Assembly: GCF_000150955.2 (NCBI RefSeq)
Contig: NW_002238036.1
Coordinates: 199,938 to 263,937, forward strand
Length of the DNA stretch: 64,000 nucleotides
Reading direction: 5' to 3'
Origin: Phaeodactylum tricornutum CCAP 1055/1
Taxonomy: Eukaryota > Bacillariophyta > Bacillariophyceae > Surirellales > Neidiaceae
Both the position numbers and the translations under genes were made by a program. Positions 1-11,482 of this stretch are shown here, piece after piece (the stretch's first letter is position 1; each line of letters opens with the position of its first letter). The notes below the pieces were generated by a model. It saw nothing but the letters and a program-made list of their open reading frames with translations. It had not been told where the DNA came from and ran no database searches.

Positions 1-1
1 T

Positions 2-79
2 GACGACGACGATTCCTCGTTCGACGCCATGTTCCGCTCGTCTGCTGCTTCCAAAGTTGTCCAGGATTCTCGAGTATAA
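2..79 (+). CDS. C-terminal end of an unknown protein (partial)
   Basis: An open frame enters from the left edge and ends at TAA 77-79. The last 25 residues begin with four Asp, continue as SSFDAMFRSS, and end in DSRV. The acidic Ser/Asp codons look coding, but the piece is too short to name a family. It could also be a chance open frame at the edge. Confidence 0.4.
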   Translation, partial: DDDDSSFDAMFRSSAASKVVQDSRV

Positions 80-506
80 CGTAGCTATGGAAAGAGTGCT
101 CTGTGGGTTGCTCTTATCTCTCGGTGGATGGTGAGATATTCTGGCAATCGACAAGGGAGGCTGGGGGAGGCAGATTGTTACAGTTGCTGTTAGTTGGTGT
201 TAGTAGGGCGTGGATCCATGTCCCACCCAACCCAACGGCTACTGCATTTGATTTGTATAACAGTTGCTACCATACCAGGTACATTCGGTACGGCACGAGT
301 GAGACCGATGGAGCTCGAACTCGAGCTCACAGTCACTCACCGCCGCCGACCACTTCGTTTCGGGAAGGTTACAGGGTTAGGTTTTATTCAAACAGGTGGG
401 AAGAACACCCGGAGTGCCTTTGGAGATGTCTCAAGATGTTAGCAACTATGGGAAATTGTCTATCGTCTAAAGAATCTAGTCTAATTCTGTTTTTGGATGG
501 GATTAT
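80..506. other. Intergenic, no gene recognised
   Basis: Several short overlapping frames exist here on the plus strand but none has a recognisable domain. The sequence runs directly into the tandem repeat that begins at 507. Confidence 0.5.
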
Positions 507-649
507 CCTTATCTCCCACGAGCTTAAGTACAACGACTACCTAACTACTACGGGTGCTCGAGACGGGGACACTATTCATCCTTATCTCCCACGAGCGTAC
601 TTACAACGACTACCTACTATGGGTGCTCGAGACGGGGACACTATTCACC
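507..649. repeat. Two-copy tandem repeat, about 70 bp unit
   Basis: The segment 507-579 is repeated at 580-649 with a few substitutions and small indels. Both units start CCTTATCTCCCACGAG and end GGGGACACTATTCA. It looks like a simple tandem duplication inside the repeat-rich left part of the window. Confidence 0.85.
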
Positions 650-654
650 AACCC

Positions 655-965
655 GCATTCACAGGAAATGCGGTTTTTGGGCCAAATTTCCGCAAACAAC
701 CGCAAAAAGGTTTCACAGTCAGAATTTCAGCATACTAAGATACCCTACTACTTGAACTGCAATTTCGCTCGATTCACGTAGAGCCAGTACAAAATAGAAA
801 CCCAAACCCAAAGTAGCCCATAATTTTACTAGAGTAAATTGAGGACAAATAGTTACAGCAATAAGATCTACTATGCTTAGCTGAGCTTTTCCAAGTAAAC
901 ACAAATTCAATATAGTTTAGTAAGCAAAAGTGCTGAAGTTGGGTTGAAGATTACTGAGTGTAGTC
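655..965. repeat. Diverged interspersed repeat, copy 1
   Basis: About 740-965 aligns by eye, in the same orientation, with about 3715-3990. Shared landmarks are GAG..AGTACAAAA, CTCAAACCCAAA or ACCCAAACCCAAA, TATGCTTAG, GAGCTTT.CCA and GA.AGATTACTGA. The left part (655-715) is rich in short GCGG/CCGC-A hairpins, as is 4866-4915 in inverted orientation. No coding capacity is visible. The family is unknown; a non-autonomous DNA transposon is possible. Confidence 0.5.
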
Positions 966-999
966 AGAACAATTCTTTTGACAATAGTAAATGCCTTCA

Positions 1000-2105
1000 G
1001 CCAGCCAATCTGGTGCTGGTAATCATACCAGTGATACTTCAGGGTGTGGTCGTTGTACAAGGACAAGTTGCTAATATGCGCTTCCACTCTTTGCAAGTCG
1101 TTGACTGGGGCTTCAAATTTATGACACTCAGGATGACCCGGTACGGACGTCCGCCAGAAAAGCTGACAGGACATTCCCATTGCGTTGCACTGGCGTTTCC
1201 AAACTTTCAGCTCTCGAATGCTCTCGAATGCCCTGTATTAGCTCATCATCACCCACGTAGTGTGCACCTCGGATCAAAATGACAACGTTGGGAAAGGGTT
1301 CTTCGTCCAGAGCGGCCGAGAGGTTGGTGAGCTTGTCATCTCGTCGGTATGATATGCGTGAACGGCCATTACATAATAGATCCATCACGTTTGTGCGCAA
1401 TTCCCGCGACTGGTGCTGTAGATTCTGGTGTACGTGGTGACCAAGTAGCTGAAGCAACGAGCTGAAGTGTTCCCAGGAGAGAGAGTCCCCCGCTATCAGG
1501 ATGTTGCTGTGCTCAAGGACTTGACAAGCATTTCGCGGACCTTGCCAAGCAGTCCATTCACACTTCTTGCGATGAGCATCGTGCGGTTGCCAGACATAGG
1601 ACGTGAAGTTCATTGTTTGGTAGACATCAGGCTCCCCGTAGCAGCGCAAATGGGAGGTTTGCGTGATGTACGAAGCTGGGCCATGAACGGGGAGCCACTG
1701 GCCATCGCGAATTTGCGGGACGCTGCAAAAAGGACGATTTTGATGTGTATGTTGCCAGGTCGCGAGAGATTTTTTTTCTTCCGTTTTTGTCTTGGTGATA
1801 GGCATCAAAGAGAATTTTGACGCCTGTATACTGTCCTGGGGTGTCAGTTGCATTGAGCTTGCAATCTTGTCGGAGGCCGTCCAATTGTCGTAGGCAACCA
1901 CATCCAATACGCCGCTGCGTGTGGTGATCTCAAGATGTGCAGTGTCTTCCATTGCGAGTGTCTTGATTTCGTTCGAGGGTCTCAACAAGCTTTCGATAAC
2001 ACTAGTACCGGTTCCACTGTATTTTGTTCCGAAGCCCAACCACGGCTGGACTACCATTACGGACGATAAGCATACCGAGATGAGAGTGCATGCTCTATGA
2101 TTCAT
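1000..2105 (-). pseudogene. PC-esterase / TBL-like (GDS-motif) protein, frameshifted and 3'-truncated
   Basis: Reading on the minus strand from ATG 2105, the product opens with a hydrophobic N-terminus (MNHRACTLISVCLSSVMVV), which suggests a signal anchor. It then carries a GDS block, ILIAGDSLSWEHFSSLL, around 1450-1500, typical of PC-esterase/trichome-birefringence-like acyl esterases. Near 1160-1180 the reading frame shifts by one base. The other frame continues the family pattern (WRTSVPGHPEC, then YHWYDYQHQ). After about 1000 the similarity stops and the sequence becomes interspersed repeat copy 1. The family's C-terminal Asp..His catalytic pair is therefore missing. The frameshift could be an assembly error, but the lost 3' end argues for a real pseudogene. 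Confidence 0.65.
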
Positions 2106-2746
2106 GATGATGATGATGTTGCGGTCACTTGAAATAATATGTGCCACTGTTGCTACCGAGAGAATAAAGAGTGTGTGCTTTTGAAAAGAATTTTGGATGT
2201 TGTGAGGAGTTGCGCTTCCAGAATAAATCTAACGATTCAGCAAACGCAGTGCCGTCTGTGTTGTCCTGGTTACGGTATATTGTTGAACGTATGATGAAGG
2301 ACTAGTTGCTTGTGTTAGTATCCGCTGATACGACGGAAGAGTAGAGCTTGAAAGGAACGCCTTTGATAAGGAGACCTCGAGTTGGAAGTGTGAGACTAGC
2401 TGTAAGACTGGAGTTTCTGTGAAGCTTGTACATGAAGGGCCGAATTGGCTGTATACTTACATACCTTTTGGCGACAAACACTAGTTAAATCCGTTTGTAA
2501 ACCGGAGGATTTCATTCCCATTTTTTTTTGCTTAAAAGAAGTATCTTATGAGCTTTTTTGTGATCGCCGAAAGCACCATATAAGTATCCAAAATATTATC
2601 ACCCAAGTGAGGTATTTGTTCTCGCCAAAACGGTGCAAGCAAGTTGCTTAAACCAAGTAACCAATGTTGGCGACCCAACAAAACTATTTGGTCTGATAAG
2701 TCGCGCTTCGCGTGTTCCTCCTGCACGACAAACATGGGTTATGATC
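2106..2746. other. Intergenic, no gene recognised
   Basis: Only short frames without domains are present. This is the former promoter side of the minus-strand esterase-like pseudogene and the left flank of the hAT-like element. Confidence 0.5.
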
Positions 2747-3662
2747 CTAATGAGCAGGCCTCCTTAAATGCGGTATTTTCGACCAAAACACCGCAAATGA
2801 GATTCTCAAAAACACCGCAAACAAGACTGAAAAAGAGCAAACAAGACTAACATTTTGAGTCAAATCTCGAACCTTACATGGTCTTCCCCTAGCATAAAAC
2901 CCTTTTTACTGGAGTGGTACAGTCATTACATTTTCCTCTCTTTGAGGTCAAGGTTTTTACAAAAGGGCAGATTCAAATATTGCTATAAATATCCTGTGAC
3001 AGCCGCGGATGGCATCTACAAAGCTGCCATTCTACACAGCAAAAATGATGCACTGCGACCATCAATGGTTCCATTTGAGCTAGCTGTAAGTGGAATGCAT
3101 TGGTTTAATACAATTACTCACAGTCAGAAGAAATGAGCTCTAAAAATCAGCAAAGCATATCAGCAGAAGAGACAGATCTTTGAGCCAAACAGCAATTCTT
3201 TTACCCAGGTTCTATCATGAGGATGCTTTCCACAAATAACTTTGCAAAAAGTCCTTTCGTGGATAGCTTGGCAGTAGAAAACAGACGGTTTCCTCCCAAG
3301 CAAAATTTCTATGGACACTTCTCCTTCCGAAACACGTCATCTGCTTATTGTCAGTCAGATTTATCAACAACAACCATACACTGGTAGAAAGATGCAAGCC
3401 AACAGGAACTCACACACTTCTCTCTCAAAGGATATTGCAGATAGGAGAACAATTCGAAAGTGCTTTCCTCTGATATTCAAAAGTAAGACAACGTAGTGAC
3501 AAGTAAATTTTGAAAAACATAGTGTGTTTGATACCGATACGACATTCGTTTGTTAAGTATAATACGTTAGGGTTCGAAATACCCGCAAATAAAAGTCCAA
3601 ATCACTCCGCAAAATTGCGGTGTTTGCGGTATTTACCGCATTTAAGAAGGCCTGCTAATGAG
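2747..3662. mobile_element. Non-autonomous hAT-like DNA transposon (900 bp) with target duplication
   Basis: The element spans 2755-3654. The left end reads CAGGCCTCCTTAAATGCGGT and the reverse complement of the right end reads CAGGCCTTCTTAAATGCGGT, giving 20-bp terminal inverted repeats with one mismatch. It is flanked by an exact 8-bp direct repeat, CTAATGAG, at 2747-2754 and 3655-3662. The CAG terminus, short TIRs and 8-bp duplication fit the hAT superfamily. Subterminal regions carry several copies of ACCGCAAA and its reverse, as expected for transposase-binding repeats. The interior has no frame longer than about 90 codons and no transposase motif, so the element would need an enzyme supplied in trans. 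Confidence 0.85.
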
Positions 3663-3990
3663 CAGTCGTGACTGTGAAAGCGGTGATAGGGGCAAAATTT
3701 CCGCCTGTTAAAGTACCATGTGAACTCCAATTTAGGATTGATTCACAGCCACAAACATTTGAGAGAGTACAAAAATTAAACTCAAACCCAAATTTGCCCG
3801 TAATTTATGACCGTACAGTTAGTCTGATCTCCTATGCTTAGTTGACAGTGAGCTTTGCCACAATCAGCACCAGTACACTATAAAAAAGCTTCAGAGAAGC
3901 CAAACATTTGAATATGAGAGAAAGATTACTGACTGTGGGTGTGATCCTAGCAACTCTTCTGTTATTCTTTCCTTGTCAATTCTCTGTCTT
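3663..3990. repeat. Diverged interspersed repeat, copy 2
   Basis: About 3715-3990 matches about 740-965 in the same orientation, with perhaps two-thirds identity by eye. The hAT-like element is inserted just left of this copy. No protein is encoded. Together the two copies suggest an old repeat family in this part of the chromosome. Confidence 0.5.
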
Positions 3991-5213
3991 CTTTGGATGT
4001 GAAAATGTGATTGGAAGGAGAAGGATTTGCACCGTCAGAGTATTGCACATCTCATAATTTCTTGCCAATAAATAAAAGTAGCACATACAATTTCAGCATT
4101 CACAGTCAGATGCTTTGAAAAGGTGTATTTGAACTTCTGGCAAAGCAACAAAAGAATTCTTTTCACCAACATTAAATTGCCCCTTGCTTGTACTATGCAT
4201 GCCTCTATAGGCATTCAAATAAACCAAGCCCGGCTGCAGTAGAATCATTTGGACAATGCAATTGGGTGACTCAACCAGGAGTTCACAGCTAGTACCTTCC
4301 ACCAGGTGTATTGAGAATCTTTTTATTTGCAAGAGAGAGTTACTATTTTCCAATTGTCAGAAATACATGTTTTCAGAAGACAGCTGAGCAGTGGCACTAG
4401 AGGGTAGTACATCTTGCATATTCAGCATGTATATGGTGGGTGGCTTCAAAATTGCAAGCATAATAACGGGAAAACTCTGAAACTTTGGTCGTTATCTGAG
4501 AGACAACACAAGGCAAGGTTTCACCACACTCTTTTTCCAAAATACAAAGTGACAACACAACAATCCGAAAGATCTTTTGGGAATAGCGGTACAGTCAAAC
4601 ATTGGAAACATCGATAACCCTAGCGTAATTTGAGTTAAGATTAGGGTTATGTAAATATTCGCATGTATGATCTCAGTATTAGAAAACTGCAGCGATAGCC
4701 GACTAAAATAGCACTAGTAGAATAGCACAAGATCGCTAGTATAGTTACGAAGTAGAGCAAAACACAAATCATTTCATGATCTGCCTGAGCAGACCTGTCT
4801 TAGTTCAACGTACACATGACAGACACTTGGCGTCGGTTTCGAATTCACCACAACCAAGCTACCTACTTATTTGCGGTTATTTGCGGAATACCGCAAAAAC
4901 TGTAAGGCGGAATGCTATTTTTTATTCCGCTGCCTCAGAACCCGATAGCCATCGAGATAGCCCAGTGTCATCTCCATCCGTAAAATAAATAACAAGCGCC
5001 CTCCAAAATCTGCAAGCTCCTCTCTCTTTGGCAACACACTGGAACGAACAAACGAGAATGGGCAGGTGGGATCCGGTCGCTTTTCGTTCCGTAGATCTTC
5101 TTCTCCACTGTTCACAGTACCGCTGAAAGCGAGCAATCGGATAACTCGTCGATTGACAGATACCGCAACAACCGCAACAGTATCGAAACCAGAATACCTA
5201 CTTTTATAGAAGA
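3991..5213. other. Intergenic; GCGG hairpin cluster at 4866-4915; upstream region of the Pol I subunit gene
   Basis: No gene is recognised. At 4866-4915 there is a run of TTTGCGG and CCGCAAA motifs that resembles, in inverted orientation, the motif cluster at 655-715. The two clusters may mark the ends of an older composite element. The last 300 bp before 5214 should contain the promoter of the Pol I gene, but no clear TATA box is seen. Confidence 0.4.
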
Positions 5214-8200
5214 ATGGTATTGGCTGCGGGTCCCAACAATCCCAAAAGCGCTATTGTGCGTCGTCAGATTGAAAAGGTTCAGTTTGGGTGAGTCACCGGT
5301 TGTTTGGCAATGCAGTCTCGGATGCACTCTTGTTTGCGTCGTGACTCGTTGACCGTCTGGTCGGACTTGCGAATACACATTCACTCGTAGACTCATCGAA
5401 TTTGCTCATCACACACACACGTACCCACACATGTCTACCTATTGCCGTTTAGGTTTTACAACGACGACGACGTCCGCGCACGCTCCGTCGTCGAGATCAC
5501 TTCCTCCCAGGCTTTTGATCCTACCAACAGTCCTTTACCGAATGGTCTCTACGATGTCCGACTCGGGCCACTCAAAGACAGTGAACCGCCTTGTCCGACC
5601 TGTGCCTTGCGCGCCTCGCACTGTCCCGGACATTTCGGCCACATCGAACTGGCCGTCCCCGTGTATCATCCCCTACTCTTTCCCGATCTCCTTCAGTTGC
5701 TCCGCATCAAATGTTTCGCCTGTCACAAACTCAAGGCCCCGTCACGGACCCTCGCCACCTTGCGAGCCAAATTTCATTTACTCTACCGACACGATCTCAC
5801 TCGTCTCACGGCCTTGGACCGGGAATTGCTAGTCGCGATTCGCCTGGGCCGGACCAGTGGCGAAGACCGTGCCGAAAACTCCACCGCGAAGATACGATCC
5901 GCAAAAGACGTTGCCGACGCACTCGACAAGGTCCTCCGATCCCACCAACCACCGACCGACTCGACATCCCCCTCGACGACGAAACTGAATTCGTTCGAAC
6001 GCAATCTGCGTAAGGAACTCGCCAAAGCTGTCCTGACGGCCTGCAAAGGCGTCAAACGCTGTGCCCACTGCGGTGCCTACAATCCCAAAATTCGGCAAGA
6101 TTCGTTCAATAAATTGTTTCAAGGTGCCCTGTCGGCTACGTCCCTACGAGCTAACTCCGTTGAGAATGTACAATTCACCTCGGCCCTGATACAAGCATCC
6201 AACGCGACCTCGGACAGGGCCACCAATTACGATTCGGACGATACCGACCGGGGGGAGAACACCATGAGTGGGAACGAGGATAGCGACAGTGAAGATGACG
6301 AAGACGACGATGAGGTTGCCAACGGCACCAAGCCCAAAAAATCGGACATGTTTATGCACGCCGGCGAAGTGCAGGCTCAGATTAAGCGCACGTGGCAGAC
6401 GGATCCGTTTCTGTTGCACTGCGTATTTGGAGGATCGAGTCAGTCTCTCCAGGACGGCTATCAGCTATTCTTCTTGCAGGCAGTTCCTGTCCCACCGAGC
6501 CGCTTCCGTCCAGCCATGTATTTGAACGGCATGGCCGTGGAACATTCCCAGACCTCCTATCTGAGCCAAATGATCCGTTTCAACGAAAGCATACGAGAGT
6601 CCTTCGCCGCCAGCGACGAGCCGCGCGCCTACAGCGGTTGGATTGATCTCCAGACGGCTGTCAACTGCTTCATGGACAGCGCCAAGGATCCGTCGGCCAC
6701 ACCTACCAACTTGGTCGCGCCCGGTATCAAACAGATTCTGGAACGCAAAGAAGGACTGTTTCGCAAAAACATGATGGGCAAGCGTGTAGATTACGCATGT
6801 CGTTCCGTGATTTCCCCCGACCCTTACATTGGAACGAACGAAATTGGTCTCCCACGATATTTTGCCACAGTCTTGACATACCCGACACCCGTGACTGACT
6901 TGAATGTGAAAGAAATGCGTGCCTTGGTTGAAAGGGGACCACACAACTATCCTGGTGCCCGGTGGGTCGAACTGCAGGGGAAGCGGGTAGATTTGGGCAA
7001 AATGAACACGCAGAAGCGCGAAGCAATCGCAGCCCAGCTTCTGACTTATTTGAAAAGGGGAGGCATGCCGGCAATTGTGGGACGGCAATTAAGAGATGGA
7101 GATTATGTACTTATGAATCGACAGGTAGGTCGCGAGGCAGCAGCTATAGTACCGCTTTCCCATAGCGGGGCTGGAAAACAACTATCGTTCCCAGGAAGAG
7201 ACATCCCATGTCATGCACCACTCCGACACAGAAATGACGGATTATGACCATTATACATCGGGGGGAGTGTTCTTCCGCAAGGATGACTTCTCACTCGTAC
7301 AGAGGAATGCTTCGCTTATCAAAAGGACGTCTGTCTATCGAAATTTGGTATTCTCACTTTCATTTCTCCTCAATTTGTTTCGGTCAGCCCACCTTGCACA
7401 AACCCGGCATCATGGCGCACCGTGTCCGTATCTTACACAACCCTACCCAAAAGACTATTCGAATGCACTACGCCAATTGCAATACCTACAATGCCGACTT
7501 TGACGGAGATGAAATGAACTGTCATTTTCCACAGAGTGATTTGGCTCGAGCCGAAGCGCAATATATCGCTCGAACCGATCTACAGTACATAGTGCCGACG
7601 GACGGCACCCCTTTACGTGGTTTGATCCAGGATCACGTAGTTGGGGGCGTCAAACTGACGAAGCGCGATACATTTTTCTTCAAGTGGGAAGTTCAGCAGC
7701 TTTTGTTTGCTGCCTTGGCCAGTCTTAAAGGTTTAGAGATCATTCGCTCAGGTACAAATATTGAACTTGTACCGCCAGCGCTGGTCAGACCGCGAGAGCT
7801 TTGGACAGGGAAGCAAGTCATCACAATTATTTTAAATCACTTGCGAAAAGGCAGTGATCGCGACAGTGAAAAGATGTCTAACCTTCCGGGTCTGTCCACG
7901 AGTCGAAAATCCAAGACTCCCGACACTGCGTTTGGAGCGGAGCAGGAAGAGCACTTAGTTTTGATTCTTGATGGTGAATTGTTGCGAGGAGTATTGGACA
8001 AGGCCGCATTTGGCGCGACAGATTTTTCGCTTGTACATGCGGTGTACGAAGCATATGGACCAGAAAAAGCTGGTCTGCTGCTCAATATGTTTGGCCGTCT
8101 GTTCACGGCATATATACAGTATTTCGCAGGGCACTCTTGCCGCATGGAGGACTTGATCTTAACAAGTGCGTCTGACATATCCCGGCGGATGCTGGTACAA

Positions 8201-10963
8201 AAATCCTACAATATCGGAGCACGAGCCGCCAAAGCTTGGGCCGATTCCGAGGGCGGCAAGGTGTCAATACCACCTGTTGATGAACAAGCAGGTGCAGACC
8301 TCCCGCTGAAGCCTTTTGAGGCAGCTTCTACAGCAGCAAAAATTGGCCAGCTACTTTCCGGTACTGAAGGAAGCACAAATTTTGCTGCTTTGGATGGGTT
8401 CATGCAAAGTCAATTAAACCCTCTGTCGTCCGCAATCGTGAAAAAGTGTTTACCTGACGGTCTTGCTGTTCCGTTTCCATACAATACCTTTGGACTCATG
8501 ACAACCACCGGAGCGAAGGGTTCAATCGTGAACCAATCCCAGGTCACGTGTGCTTTAGGTCAGCAGGCTCTCGAGGGCCGCCGTGTCCCACGCTTGAGCA
8601 GTGGGCGTACCCTACCTTCGTTTGCTCCTTACGACCCGAACCCACGAGCCGACGGGTTTGTGATGGATCGTTTCTTGACTGGTATCCGCCCACAAGAGTA
8701 TTATTTTCATTGCATGGCCGGTCGAGAAGGTTTGGTGGACACTGCGGTAAAGACATCTCGCTCAGGGTATCTGCAACGTTGTTTGATGAAGCATTTGGAA
8801 GAGCTGAAAATTTGCTACGACTATACAGTCCGAAACGCGGAAGGATCTGTTGTTCAATTCTTGTACGGTGAAGATGGTTTAGATCCTACCAAAGCTTCCT
8901 ATTTGGACTGCTCCGAAAAGTCATTCGAATACATTGCGCGCAATAAGGAGTCTCTTGAACGCCAGAATACAGCGCTACCATTCTCCTCTATTGCACTTGC
9001 GGCTGCGGATGCTACACGGCACGTCGAATTGGAAAACAACCAGAATCTGATAGCTGTTGGTACACACGTGCAAGCTCGCAAGCTTCGCACGGGACACGAG
9101 TGGCGACGAGGCATGCTGTGCCGAGGATGGTTTGAAGCCACCGTTGCGAAAATTCGCAAGGACGGGACGGTTGACATCAAATACGACGACGGAATTAAGG
9201 CCAAGCGAGTGCCACTGGAAGTGCACTTGGGACATTGCGGTGGGAATCTGGAAGCGGCTACGTCATGTATGGCTACTTTAATTCGACCAGCAGCAGCAGA
9301 TCCGATTTTGTCGACACCTGCTCGAGGACATTTGCTTGGTAGTAGTGGAGCCTGCGTATCTGAACGCGTGGCGGGCGCTACGCATAACGCCTTGAACGAC
9401 CCCGAAATGATGCGTGTTTTGAAACAAATAAATGTTTCTGATGCTGATTTGGGGGTATTGATTGGCGCCAAGTACAGCTCAAGTGTATGCGCGCCAGGGG
9501 AAGCGGTTGGCAGCATTGCAGCTCAGTCAGTTGGTGAACCTTCAACGCAAATGACGCTCAATACGTTTCACCTTGCTGGTGCCGGTGCTAACGTAACACT
9601 CGGTATTCCACGCTTGCGCGAAATTATCATGACAGCCTCTCGTGATCTAAAGACGCCAACAATGTCGGTGCCCTTGGATGACTCCGTAACGGAAAAACAA
9701 GCGTTGAGATTGACGCGCGACTTTACCAAGTTGACTTTGATGGAGCTTGTTGCGAGTGACCGTGGTGTGACCGTGACGGAAAAGTTGGAAAAGGCTGACA
9801 ACGGCATGTGGAGTCGAGCTTACTATGTGACAATTAAGTTTCATCCGGCGGAACGCATTAAGGAAGCCTTTGGTTTGGATATTCACGATATAGCCAAGGT
9901 AGCGGCGAAAAACTTTGTACCGCTCTTGTCGCAAAACATGAAAAAAGAGTTAAAACGTGCTGCGGTTGAAGGAGATAACGCGGTGATTGAAGTTCAGGGT
10001 GGAGACTCACGCGTATATATCAAGAGCCGAGATCAGGACGAGAGAGACGCTGACGAAATCGAAATTAAGGAGGCTCCGCAGGCTCGAAATGGTCGGGACG
10101 AACTCAACGACAATGATCAAGATGATGAGGAAGACGACGAAAATGCTGAAGAAGACGGTGCGGACGCTGTCCGCTATTCCGACCGTCGCAAGGAGAGCAT
10201 TTCTTACGAAGATGATGATGACCAAGACGACGCAGAGACTGAAAGCATGACAGGCGAACACAGCCCACGGAGTGACTCCGGGATTGTGAATGACCTCAGT
10301 AGCAATACCGTTGTCCGAGAAAAAGAAGCAAGTGACTGGACTTTACGGGCAAAGGAGGACGAGTTGATCGTGCACGAACGCAGGAACGTCATTGTTCTGC
10401 AGCCGCTACGCATTGATCCTGCCGCTCGTCCGCTGCTAATGGTGGGGTTGGTGGAAGGAGCTGCCGCTACGACGTTAGTCCGTTCTAAGAGGATGATTGA
10501 TCAGGGCTTTGTCAATAATGAAGAGGGGCGTGGACGCTGCTTACAAACGGCTGGTGTGAACTTTGAGGAAATGTACAAGCTAGAATGTGTCGATCACAAT
10601 AAGCTGCTATCCAATGACATATGGGCTATTCGCTGTGCGTATGGTGTCGAAGCGGCTCGAAGCTCTATAGTCCAGCAAATTCGTGGTGTGTTTGGAGCTT
10701 ACGGTATCGAAGTCGATCCCCGTCATCTTTCGCTCATTGCCGACTACATGACCTTTGACGGAGGCTACAAGGCCATGAATAGAATCGGTATGGAGGAGAC
10801 CTCCTCGACGTTGTTGCAGATGAGCTTCGAAACGACGCTTCACTTTTTGCGTCAGGCGGCCTTAGTTGAGGATATGGACGAGATGCAATCTCCCAGCGCA
10901 AATATTGTAGTCGGGCGGCCTATTCGGCACGGGACTGGCGCGTTTACGGTACTAGCAAAATAG
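5214..10963 (+). CDS. RPA1: DNA-directed RNA polymerase I largest subunit
   Basis: Catalytic subunit that transcribes pre-rRNA in the nucleolus. Three exons are inferred: 5214-5287, 5453-7124 and 7388-10963, with GT-AG introns of 165 and 263 bp; joined they give 1773 residues, near the usual 1650-1750. The joins restore family sequence (QFGFYNDDDV and [17 protein letters not shown]). The clamp zinc ligands (CPTC, then CPGHFGH), a second CFAC/CAHC set, the active-site [10 protein letters not shown] near residue 617 and the trigger-loop region [13 protein letters not shown] are all present. The wording around [10 protein letters not shown] favours Pol I over Pol II or III. Odd points are a Tudor/SH3-like stretch (about residues 1137-1195) in the foot region and a long Asp/Glu-rich jaw loop (about 1470-1550), which matches the DNA-mimicking loop of Pol I. 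Confidence 0.95.
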
Positions 10964-11072
10964 ATGCCACCACTTTGACAAGACCACTAGAGTGCCAAAG
11001 AAAATTTAAGATAGAATTATGCATGGTAAACACCCAGAATGTACAGACATGATTTTCTGACTTCTGACAATT

Positions 11073-11482
11073 GCAGGATATACGGCTCTTCGCTATTCTT
11101 CTTACAGGCACTTTCCGTCCCATCGAGCCCTCCCAGACCTCCTATCTGAGCCAAATGATCCGTTTCAACGAAAGCATACGAGAGTCCTTCGCCGCCAGCG
11201 ACGAGCCGCGCGCCTACAGCGGTTGGATTGATCTCCAGACGGCTGCAACTGCTTCATGAACAGCGCCAAGGATCCGTCGGCCACACCTACCAACTTAGTC
11301 GCGCCCGGTATCAAACAGATTCTGGAACGTAAAGAAGGACTGTTTCGCAACAACATGATGGGCAAGCGTGTAGAATACGCATGTCGTTCCGTGATTTCCC
11401 CCGACCCTTACATTGGAACGAACGAAATTGGTCCCCCACGATATTTTGCCACAGTCTTGACACACCCGACAGCCGTGACTGG
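11073..11482 (+). pseudogene. Duplicated fragment of Pol I largest-subunit exon 2
   Basis: This stretch copies about 6452-6900 of the upstream RPA1 gene in the same orientation, with roughly 90% or more identity outside one internal deletion of about 50 bp. It lies only about 110 bp after the RPA1 stop. Small indels shift the frame relative to the parent, and it has no start, no downstream domains and no NADFDGD motif, so it cannot make a subunit. The copied region contains no intron in the parent, so DNA-level and RNA-mediated copying cannot be told apart. Confidence 0.9.

Noticed and set aside
4093-4353. Minus-strand frame of 86 codons in the repeat-rich region
   Set aside because: It lies in AT-rich repeat flank and shows no domain.
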